Below, piece after piece: positions 1 to 5,914 of a stretch of 64,000 nt of DNA (its first letter is position 1; each line of letters starts with the position of its first letter). The stretch comes from Lachnospiraceae bacterium (lineage in GTDB: Bacteria; Bacillota; Clostridia; Lachnospirales; Lachnospiraceae), in contig JAFTVH010000016.1 in NCBI GenBank assembly GCA_017465845.1, positions 1-64,000 on the forward strand, written 5' to 3'. The translations under genes and the position numbers were made by a program. The notes below the pieces were generated by a model. It worked only from the letters and a program-made list of their open reading frames with translations. It searched no databases and had not been told where the DNA came from.

Positions 1-80
1 GATATAGTCTTGTAAGAAAGAATTCAATGTTCGGTTTTGAAGGTATAAACAATGTACCTTCTGAATATATTAGAATATAT

Positions 81-152
81 TCCTCGATAGCTCAATGGTA
101 GAGCACTCGGCTGTTAACCGAGTTGTTGTAGGTTCGAGCCCTACTCGGGGAG
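81..152 (+). tRNA. tRNA-Asn (GTT)
   Basis: A 72-nt cloverleaf. The 5' arm TCCTCGA pairs with TCGGGGA (one G-T pair), followed by discriminator G. The anticodon loop CTGTTAA gives GTT, and the T-loop GGTTCGAGCC is canonical. CCA is not encoded. The sequence just upstream (about 25-60, TGTTCGGTTTTGAAGGT) resembles the BoxA-like spacers of clostridial rRNA operons, so an rRNA operon may end just outside the window; this last point is inference. Confidence 0.97.
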
Positions 153-156
153 TTAT

Positions 157-228
157 GGCTCCATGGTCAAGCGGTTAAGACATCGCCCTTTCACGGCGGT
201 AACACGGGTTCGATTCCCGTTGGAGTCA
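157..228 (+). tRNA. tRNA-Glu (TTC)
   Basis: A 72-nt cloverleaf. Acceptor GGCTCCA pairs with TGGAGTC and the discriminator is A. The anticodon loop CTTTCAC gives TTC. The T-arm is ACGGGTTCGATTCCCGT. It lies 4 nt after tRNA-Asn, so the two are co-transcribed. Confidence 0.97.
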
Positions 229-243
229 CTCTTAATTAAATAT

Positions 244-314
244 GGCGTCTTAGCCAAGTGGTAAGGCACGGGTCTGCAACACCCTTATCGCCGGTTCAAA
301 TCCGGCAGACGCCT
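244..314 (+). tRNA. tRNA-Cys (GCA)
   Basis: A 71-nt cloverleaf. Acceptor GGCGTCT pairs with AGACGCC and the discriminator is T, as expected for tRNA-Cys. The anticodon loop CTGCAAC gives GCA. It is the last gene of the three-tRNA cluster and is followed directly by a terminator. Confidence 0.97.
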
Positions 315-324
315 CTTCAAAAGA

Positions 325-357
325 AACCTTAGGAAAATAATTTTCTTAAGGTTTTTT
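325..357 (+). terminator. Rho-independent terminator of the tRNA cluster
   Basis: The arm AACCTTAGGAAAA pairs with TTTTCTTAAGGTT (one G-T pair) around a 3-nt loop and is followed by TTTTTT. It begins 11 nt after tRNA-Cys. Confidence 0.9.
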
Positions 358-362
358 GTTGT

Positions 363-545
363 GCAAATATATTGCATGCTCTGTCAGCAGTAGATGTTGA
401 ACAGATAGATGCCACTAGGATTGATGGTACAAACAAACTTCAACGAATCTGGTATATTAATATTCCGGTGTTGATTACGACTATTGTTATCCAGCTGACC
501 TTGAAGATCAGTCATCTTTTAGGCGTAGGTTTTGAAAAAGTATAA
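363..545 (+). pseudogene. Fragment of an LplB/YteP-type sugar ABC permease
   Basis: An open stretch of 60 codons without a start ends at TAA (543-545). It reads AVDVEQIDATRIDGTNKLQRI, then a hydrophobic IPVLITTIVIQLTLKISHLL and GVGFEKV. This is the EAA loop (EAAxxDGA pattern) and the next membrane segment of LplB-family permeases. The intact permease at 47814 has the matching stretch LLEAAKLDGANKIQQIWHVM. About 80% of the gene, including the start and the C-terminus, is missing. It is a relic left beside the tRNA cluster; the rest of that transporter is not nearby. Confidence 0.75.
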
Positions 546-553
546 GATTTTTC

Positions 554-582
554 TTGACATTTCCCCACTTATCCCTTATCAT
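554..582 (+). promoter_or_regulatory. Strong sigma-A-type promoter
   Basis: TTGACA (554-559), a 17-nt spacer and TATCAT (577-582). The predicted start is near 589-591, so the transcript enters the hairpin at 605-684 first. Confidence 0.75.
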
Positions 583-604
583 GTAACTACAATAAGAAAT
601 TTTT

Positions 605-684
605 AAGGTATGTTGGAATTGACAAAGTGAGCAAAACTGGCTATCAGTCTGCCCACTCGGTTAATTCTGATATACCTTTTTTGC
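605..684 (+). terminator. Imperfect hairpin with T-run (attenuator or small-RNA end)
   Basis: AAGGTAT, GAATT and AGTG on the left pair in order with CACT, AATTC and ATACCTT on the right, and TTTTTT follows. With the promoter at 554-582 this predicts a short transcript of roughly 95 nt, or a leader that controls the ORF starting at 739. The structure is seen in the sequence; the role is inferred. Confidence 0.6.
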
Positions 685-738
685 GTGCTAAAAAGCATGT
701 TGATAACGAAACAGTCATCTATTGAAGGAGGAAATGCT

Positions 739-1125
739 ATGAACAAAAACAAAGAAAGCAAACAGAAAACATTTGATTACTGTATGTATATGATGTTGTC
801 CAGCTATTTTGCCAGAGCAACATGCACTACACGCATACACGAGTCACAGTTGTATCTTTATTATCAGGAGGAAAAAGCAGAAGAACAGATTCGGATGGAG
901 CAACAGTGTATTCGGTTGGCGGAGTCGGAGATACTGCCAAAGATACCTGCCGGGATGTTGCGGAAATCTGTCCGGATTCATTTAATAGGATGTCAGAGTT
1001 CAAATCGCACAACAATGCAGATATGGTGTGGAAGATATGTAATCTGTATTAAAACAAAATATCATAAATCCAATCCCGGTGTATCCGTGGAGGTGTGGAA
1101 AAAAACGGAATTTTTTGATAATTAG
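739..1125 (+). CDS. Small protein of unknown function
   Basis: I do not recognise this 128-residue protein. The start is set by AAGGAGG (725-731), 7 nt before the ATG. It begins MNKNKESKQKTFDY and has a Glu/Gln-rich middle (EEKAEEQIRMEQQ) that could form a helix. The C-terminal half is basic, with scattered cysteines. No signal peptide or clear membrane segment is visible. The reading frame overlaps other short open frames and codon use is not very regular, so it could be a decaying gene. It lies downstream of a promoter and terminator-like hairpin (554-684), which suggests controlled expression. Confidence 0.45.
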   Translation: MNKNKESKQKTFDYCMYMMLSSYFARATCTTRIHESQLYLYYQEEKAEEQIRMEQQCIRLAESEILPKIPAGMLRKSVRIHLIGCQSSNRTTMQIWCGRYVICIKTKYHKSNPGVSVEVWKKTEFFDN

Positions 1126-1130
1126 CAGAT

Positions 1131-1192
1131 ATACAGGGGCTGTTGCGAATAGCTTGTGATTATACAGCTCAATTCTGAAACAGCCCCTGTAT
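1131..1192. repeat. Inverted repeat between convergent genes
   Basis: ATACAGGGGCTGTT (1131-1144) and its exact complement (1179-1192) form a 14-bp stem, with further partial pairing inside (GCGAAT against AATTCTGAAA). It separates the small ORF from the convergent gntP gene. No T-run follows on either strand, so it is a weak terminator candidate. The GGGGCTGTT core also resembles ends of some insertion sequences, so a mobile-element relic is possible. Confidence 0.6.
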
Positions 1193-1232
1193 TGTGCGCC
1201 CGTTGGGCTACATGTCAATTTTATTGTACAAT

Positions 1233-2489
1233 TTAAATAAGATAAAGAATCACAGCCACAATCGTGCTGGTCAAACCGACACAAGCTTCATAAGGAATGA
1301 GCTTTGCACGTTCCTTAATCTCCATATTAACAGATCCTCCGGTAGCATGGAAGAAGGAACCATGAGGCAGTGAGTCAACCACAGTAGCACCTGCATGAAT
1401 CATTGCAGCAGCGGACAGTGCGGGAACGCCTGCTGCGGTAAGGGTAGAAGCAAAGGTCTGGGATGCAATGGTAGAACCTGCGGTGGTGGAAGCGGTAGCG
1501 CCTGCCATCAGGATACCGGACAGGGGAGCCAGCACGAAAGCGGGCATATTCATTGCTTCCAACAAGTTGATGACATCATACTGTAAAGCAGAAGCTTTGA
1601 TGGTACCGGCGATTGTTCCGGTACCGATTAACAGCACGGAAACACCGATTACTTTGCTTAAACCGAACTCCATATATTCTCTTGTGTGCTTGATGCTGCC
1701 GGTGGCAAGGATGCTGACGAGACCGCCTACAGGAAGCGCAATCAGAGGGTCGACGCTGATATCGAACAGCGGACGAAGTGCCAGAAGGATGATAACTACC
1801 AACGGACCGCTGATGGCAGCTGCAAAGCCGGGCAGCTTTTTATCTGCCTGGGATTCTACATCGGTATTTGCGATGGCATCGTTTTTCTTCTTGGAAAGGA
1901 TGTTTGCCAGGATAATGGTAACGATCAGGGCGCATACAGCCGGGATTGCATTTTCCATCATCAGGGAGGTCAGGCTGACATCAAATGCTTCGGATGCTGC
2001 AATGGTATTCGGGTTGGGAGAGAGGATGTTGCCTGCTTTACCGCCGCCGATCATGGCTAAGAGAACGCCACTCTTGGAAAGTCCGGCCTTTTTACCGATT
2101 GCCAGTGCAATAGGAGCAACCGTAATAACGGAAATGTCGATGAACACACCTACAGCACAGATGATCATGGTAGCAATGGAGATGGCTGCGATGGCGCGCT
2201 TTTCTCCCAGCTTGTTTACGATGGTTTCTGCAATTTTTTCAGCAGAACCTGTTTTGATCAGTGCGCCGGCCAGAATACCGGAGGTCATAATACGAAGCAC
2301 GGAGGACATCATGCTCTGCGCACCGCTTACCATGGTGTTCACGGTGGTAAGCAGGCCACCGCCGCCGATGAGACCGCCGATCAGAGCACCCAGGATCAGG
2401 CTGTATGCGGGCTGTACTTTTTTGATGATGAGGATAATGGCGACTACCAGACCAAGCAGTGCGCCGATGGTATTAAAATCGTAAGTCAT
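1233..2489 (-). CDS. gntP: GntP-family permease, probably for glycerate
   Basis: An integral membrane proton symporter of the GntP (gluconate:H+ symporter) family, 418 residues, close to the family norm of about 420-450. The N-terminus (IGALLGLVVAIILIIKKVQP) and the repeated glycine-rich stretches (ALIGGLIGGGGLL, GSTIASQTFAS) are typical, with roughly 12 hydrophobic segments along the chain. The ATG at 2489 is preferred because AGGAG lies 8 nt upstream; an in-frame start 13 codons earlier lacks a ribosome site. It follows glxK by 17 nt in one operon, so glycerate is the likely substrate rather than gluconate. That assignment is from context. Confidence 0.85.
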   Translation of the reverse strand: MTYDFNTIGALLGLVVAIILIIKKVQPAYSLILGALIGGLIGGGGLLTTVNTMVSGAQSMMSSVLRIMTSGILAGALIKTGSAEKIAETIVNKLGEKRAIAAISIATMIICAVGVFIDISVITVAPIALAIGKKAGLSKSGVLLAMIGGGKAGNILSPNPNTIAASEAFDVSLTSLMMENAIPAVCALIVTIILANILSKKKNDAIANTDVESQADKKLPGFAAAISGPLVVIILLALRPLFDISVDPLIALPVGGLVSILATGSIKHTREYMEFGLSKVIGVSVLLIGTGTIAGTIKASALQYDVINLLEAMNMPAFVLAPLSGILMAGATASTTAGSTIASQTFASTLTAAGVPALSAAAMIHAGATVVDSLPHGSFFHATGGSVNMEIKERAKLIPYEACVGLTSTIVAVILYLI

Positions 2490-2506
2490 TGTAATTTCTC
2501 CTATTA

Positions 2507-3655
2507 TTATTTTATCAGCTGACCGCAACGGATCAGGCGGAATACCTGCTCGACCGTTGCAATCAAGTTTTTCTCAGCAGTATCATGTTTCATAGCTTCT
2601 TCAAGGGTTACAACACCTCTAAGGATAGGGAAGTAGGCGTCAATGCCTCCTGCGTTGCAGGCAATTGCATCTTCGGTGACGCAGCCGCTGAAAGCCAGGA
2701 CAAGTTTTCCGTATTTTTTGGCAATATTGGCTACACCGATGGGAGCTTTGCCCATAACGGTCTGACCGTCCAGGCGCCCTTCGCCGGTTACCACGATATC
2801 GGCATCCTTAATGTAATCCTCCAGACGGGTTTCTTCCAGAATGATCTTGATACCGGATTCCAGTACCGCATTTGTGAAGGTCAGGAAAGCAAAGCCCATT
2901 CCGCCGGCTGCACCGGTTCCGGGATGGAGAGGATTTGCTTTGGGGAATTTTCCGGCAGCAAGGCAGGCATAATCTCCCAGCCACTTATCCATCTGCATGA
3001 TCATGGAAGGGGTTGCTCCCTTCTGGGGACCATAAATAGCACTGCAGCCCTGCTCGCCGCACAGAGGATTGGTCACGTCACAGGCAACACGGAAAGTACA
3101 TTCCTTTAACTGCGGCAATACGTTGGTATCTGTGATTTCCGCAAGGTCTTTCAGGCCTTTCGCACCGAAGGATACCTGATTGCCGTTCTTGTCCAGGAAG
3201 CCGTAGCCAAGAGCCTGCAGCATGCCGATACCGCCGTCATTGGTGGCACTGCCGCCGATGCCTACGATAAAGTGGCGGCATCCCTTGCCGATCGCATCTT
3301 TGATGACTTCTCCCACACCGTAAGTAGTGGTATGTAACGGATTTCTCTCCTGATCGGATACCAGGGTGATTCCTGCAGCACCGGACATTTCTACGATAGC
3401 CGTCTTGCTTTCTTCCAAAATACCATACACACACTCTACCGGTTTGCCGAGAGGACCTGATACGGTAACCTTTTCCGTTCTGCCGTTCATACCAAGGGTC
3501 AGGGCCTCTACGGTACCTTCACCGCCGTCAGCCAGAGGACGGACTGAGACATCAGCTTCGGGAATGGCGCGGCCGATTCCCTGCTTGATGGCCATACCGG
3601 CTTCCAGAGAGGTAAGACTTCCTTTTAAAGAATCAATTGCTACCACGATTTTCAT
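2507..3655 (-). CDS. glxK: Glycerate kinase
   Basis: A 382-residue glycerate kinase of the GarK/GlxK family, which phosphorylates D-glycerate with ATP to 2- or 3-phosphoglycerate for entry into glycolysis. The start MKIVVAIDSLKGSLTSLEA is the family signature. Also present are PLADGGEGTVEAL, GIGGSATNDGGIGMLQALG and the C-terminal VVTGEGRLDGQTVMGKAP motif, all in the usual order and at full length. A GAAAGGA ribosome site precedes the ATG. It is the first gene of the glxK-gntP operon and is divergent from the CdaR-type regulator. The 246-bp intergenic region carries candidate operators. Confidence 0.93.
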   Translation of the reverse strand: MKIVVAIDSLKGSLTSLEAGMAIKQGIGRAIPEADVSVRPLADGGEGTVEALTLGMNGRTEKVTVSGPLGKPVECVYGILEESKTAIVEMSGAAGITLVSDQERNPLHTTTYGVGEVIKDAIGKGCRHFIVGIGGSATNDGGIGMLQALGYGFLDKNGNQVSFGAKGLKDLAEITDTNVLPQLKECTFRVACDVTNPLCGEQGCSAIYGPQKGATPSMIMQMDKWLGDYACLAAGKFPKANPLHPGTGAAGGMGFAFLTFTNAVLESGIKIILEETRLEDYIKDADIVVTGEGRLDGQTVMGKAPIGVANIAKKYGKLVLAFSGCVTEDAIACNAGGIDAYFPILRGVVTLEEAMKHDTAEKNLIATVEQVFRLIRCGQLIK

Positions 3656-3684
3656 AATGATGACATCCTTTCTTTTGGATTCCG

Positions 3685-3831
3685 GTTACAACTCTTGCGC
3701 GCAAGTTGTAACAGTTCGGGAACGTTCCTTTTGATGTTTCCAGTCTACCATTATATGGAAACAAAAGATATGTTACATATAATAAAATGGATTGAAAAAT
3801 ATAGATTAATATGTTATAAGTAACATATTAA
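3685..3831. promoter_or_regulatory. Palindromes between glxK and cdaR (candidate operators)
   Basis: Four dyads lie in the divergent intergenic region. GTTACAA (3685-3691) and TTGTAAC (3706-3712) flank the palindrome CTTGCGCGCAAG (3694-3705). TGTTTCC (3735-3741) pairs with GGAAACA (3757-3763). ATATGT-T-ACATAT occupies 3768-3780. TTAATATGTTA (3806-3816) and its exact complement (3821-3831) are separated by TAAG. The last two share an ATATGTTA half-site and are good candidates for binding by the adjacent CdaR-type regulator; binding is inferred. Confidence 0.6.
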
Positions 3832-3901
3832 AAGGAAAAAAGAAGATTATACAAACGGGAAATGCAGATACAAGTTGGAAATGGAGAAGGGAGAGGCGTT
3901 T

Positions 3902-4981
3902 ATGCCACAGGGAATCAGTAAAAGAGTTGCGCAGCAGATCGTTGAGACCGTGAAAGATGTATGCAACCATAATATCAATTTCATTGATGCCAAGGGAATT
4001 ATTTTTGCAAGTACAGATGCGTCGAGAGTAGGAGATTTTCATGAAATCGGTAAGCAAGTCATTGTAACAGGTCAGACCATTGAGGTGGAGAGTGACAATA
4101 GTTACTTTGGAACGCAGAAAGGTGTGAATATACCGTTTGTATACAAAGGAGAGACCATTGCTGTCATCGGCATCAGCGGAGCACCGAAGGAAGTGCGTCA
4201 ATATGCGTATCTGGCCCAAAAGATTACTGCCCTCATCCTGAGAGAGCATGAAATGGAAGCACAGAGCAACAGCCGAAAAGAGCAGATGCATTATGTGGTG
4301 AGGACCTTGATTACCGGAGAACAGGTGAGTCACAATTATTTTCTGGAGGTTCTGGAAAATTATCATGCAGACCCGTCAGCAGATTATCATACGGTATTGG
4401 TGCAGCTGGATGCACGGTATAATCCGTCTAACCTTTCCCTGATTGAACAGCACATTTACCGGGCTTTTGACAAGACGGGCTCAGCTCTTAGTACTTTCCA
4501 GTATCCGAACGAGTATGTGATGCTTCTGGAAGCTGATAAGCTGGAAAAATATCGTTACGTTCTTCAGAACCTTGCAGACAATTACCGTGATATCCTGAAA
4601 ATCGGTATCGGCAATGCATATCCTTTAAAAAAACAGAGCCAGTCGTACCTGGCAGCGCAGATCGCATTACGCAGTCTGTCGGCCGGTCAGAACATGGCTC
4701 TGTTCGAGAGTTTAAGTCTGGAGATTTTACTGGGAAGTATCACTGCGGATGCGCAAAGCCGGTTTCTGCAAAAGACCATAGCGAAACTGGATGAGAAAGA
4801 GCGGCAGCTTTTGAAGGTATACTTTGATAATGACCTTTCTTTACAAAAGACTTGCGAGCAGCTTTTTATCCATAAAAATACGGTGCAGTACCAGTTGGAT
4901 AAGATTTGGAAGATCAGTGGGTATAATCCACGTTGTTTCAGGGAGGCAGTTATTTTGTATCTGGGCTTGAGGCTGAGCTAA
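3902..4981 (+). CDS. cdaR: CdaR-type sugar-diacid/glycerate regulator
   Basis: A 359-residue cytoplasmic transcription activator of the CdaR family. The N-terminal part (MPQGISKRVAQQIVETVKDV, then NINFIDAKGIIFASTDASRVGDFH) is the sugar-diacid recognition domain. The C-terminal part (DNDLSLQKTCEQLFIHKNTV, then QYQLDKIWKISG) is the PucR/CdaR-type helix-turn-helix. The start at 3902 is chosen because AGGGAG lies 8 nt upstream; two earlier in-frame ATGs (3875, 3881) lack a ribosome site. It is divergent from glxK-gntP, so it probably activates them in response to glycerate. Its 3' end overlaps the convergent activase gene by 32 bp. Confidence 0.88.
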   Translation: MPQGISKRVAQQIVETVKDVCNHNINFIDAKGIIFASTDASRVGDFHEIGKQVIVTGQTIEVESDNSYFGTQKGVNIPFVYKGETIAVIGISGAPKEVRQYAYLAQKITALILREHEMEAQSNSRKEQMHYVVRTLITGEQVSHNYFLEVLENYHADPSADYHTVLVQLDARYNPSNLSLIEQHIYRAFDKTGSALSTFQYPNEYVMLLEADKLEKYRYVLQNLADNYRDILKIGIGNAYPLKKQSQSYLAAQIALRSLSAGQNMALFESLSLEILLGSITADAQSRFLQKTIAKLDEKERQLLKVYFDNDLSLQKTCEQLFIHKNTVQYQLDKIWKISGYNPRCFREAVILYLGLRLS

Positions 4982-5729
4982 GCGGAAATTTTAACCCCAA
5001 CAGCTCATACTTAGCCCCTGCCATGGCATTGTTGGGCAACAGCTCCTGGACAAGCCCTCCTGCCAGTTCCTTAATCGCCGCCAGATTGGAAGGCGTATCG
5101 GTAATGCCGGGAATCAGCGGTGTCCGAATAACGCAGGGAATCCCACTTGCCAGAAGCTGCTCCAGATTTTTCAGAATCGGCGCGTTGGATACCCCTGTGT
5201 ACTTTCTGTGAAGTCCGTCATCAGCCAGCTTCAAGTCCATGTAAACCAGGCTCATGCGCTTGACCAGTGAAAGGAAAGTATCCGGGTCTGCATAACCGGA
5301 GGTCTCGATGGCACAGTGCACATCCCCCAAAAGGTCCAGGACTTCATGGACAAATTCGGCCTGCAGCAGTGGTTCTCCCCCGGAAAAGGTCACACCGCCT
5401 TTTTCTCCCCAGAACATTTTATTACGGAGCAGTCGGTCTGCAAGTTCCCTTGCAGTGACTTCCTCGCCCACTACTTTAATTAAGCCTTGTGGGCAGATGT
5501 GGAGACAGCGCCCGAATGGCCGGCAATCAGCGTGAGTGCAGGGCTTCCTGCAGGCACCGCAGTGCGTGCAGGCATTTTCCCTGACAGAAAGCTGTTTGGA
5601 CATGGTCAGACCTTCCGGGTTGTGGCACCACATGCACCGCAAAGGGCAGCCCTTCAGGAACACTGTGGTGCGAAGCCCCGGCCCGTCATGAACCCCCAGT
5701 TCTTTTACGTCAAAAATCATTCCTGTCAT
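4950..5729 (-). CDS. Glycyl radical enzyme activating enzyme (radical SAM)
   Basis: A 259-residue radical SAM activase that installs the glycyl radical on its partner enzyme. The S-adenosylmethionine cluster motif CPLRCMWC is at residues 28-35 (C28, C32, C35). A ferredoxin-like insert follows, with CTHCGACRKPC at 54-64 and further cysteines at 69, 75 and 79, as in activases of the dehydratase/lyase type rather than the short PFL activase. VTFSGGEPLLQ and YMDLKLAD are conserved family motifs. An AGGA site precedes the ATG at 5729. It is 185 bp downstream of the glycyl radical enzyme gene, separated from it by a hairpin repeat, so the two are an operon pair. Confidence 0.92.
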   Translation of the reverse strand: MTGMIFDVKELGVHDGPGLRTTVFLKGCPLRCMWCHNPEGLTMSKQLSVRENACTHCGACRKPCTHADCRPFGRCLHICPQGLIKVVGEEVTARELADRLLRNKMFWGEKGGVTFSGGEPLLQAEFVHEVLDLLGDVHCAIETSGYADPDTFLSLVKRMSLVYMDLKLADDGLHRKYTGVSNAPILKNLEQLLASGIPCVIRTPLIPGITDTPSNLAAIKELAGGLVQELLPNNAMAGAKYELLGLKFPLSSASSPDTK

Positions 5730-5750
5730 TTTTATATTCCTACCGTAAAG

Positions 5751-5912
5751 TGACAGTTCAGTCGCGCCATTCGCAAAGCCGCACCTTCGGTGCTTTTCGC
5801 TGCTTCGCAGCTACCTTTGCTCATAAGATGGCGCTCAGTACATGTCCATATACACGTACAAAATCATGCGAGCATAATTTTGTACGTGCATACAGACATG
5901 TCTGAACTGTTA
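5751..5912. repeat. Compound hairpin repeat with AACAGTTCAG-type ends
   Basis: The outer ends TGACAGTTCAG (5751-5761) and CTGAACTGTTA (5902-5912) are inverted. Inside are two hairpins. GCGCCAT (5764-5770) with ATGGCGC (5828-5834) encloses GCAAAG/CTTTGC. CACGTACAAAAT pairs with ATTTTGTACGTG within about 5853-5889, flanked by ACATGTC/GACATGT. The second core resembles the element at 32523-32608 and the first resembles 26622-26713. It sits between the glycyl radical enzyme and its activase and may tune their relative expression. Confidence 0.75.
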
Positions 5913-5914
5913 AG

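Noticed and set aside
822..1052. Alternative 76-codon frame overlapping the small ORF at 739
   Set aside because: It has no ribosome site, whereas the 739 frame has AAGGAGG at the right distance.
1131..1192. Strong Rho-independent terminator
   Set aside because: The stem is good, but no T-run follows on either strand.
1468..2484. 338-codon plus-strand open frame opposite gntP
   Set aside because: It is a shadow of the well-supported GntP gene, with low-complexity Met/Ala/Pro-rich translation and no ribosome site.
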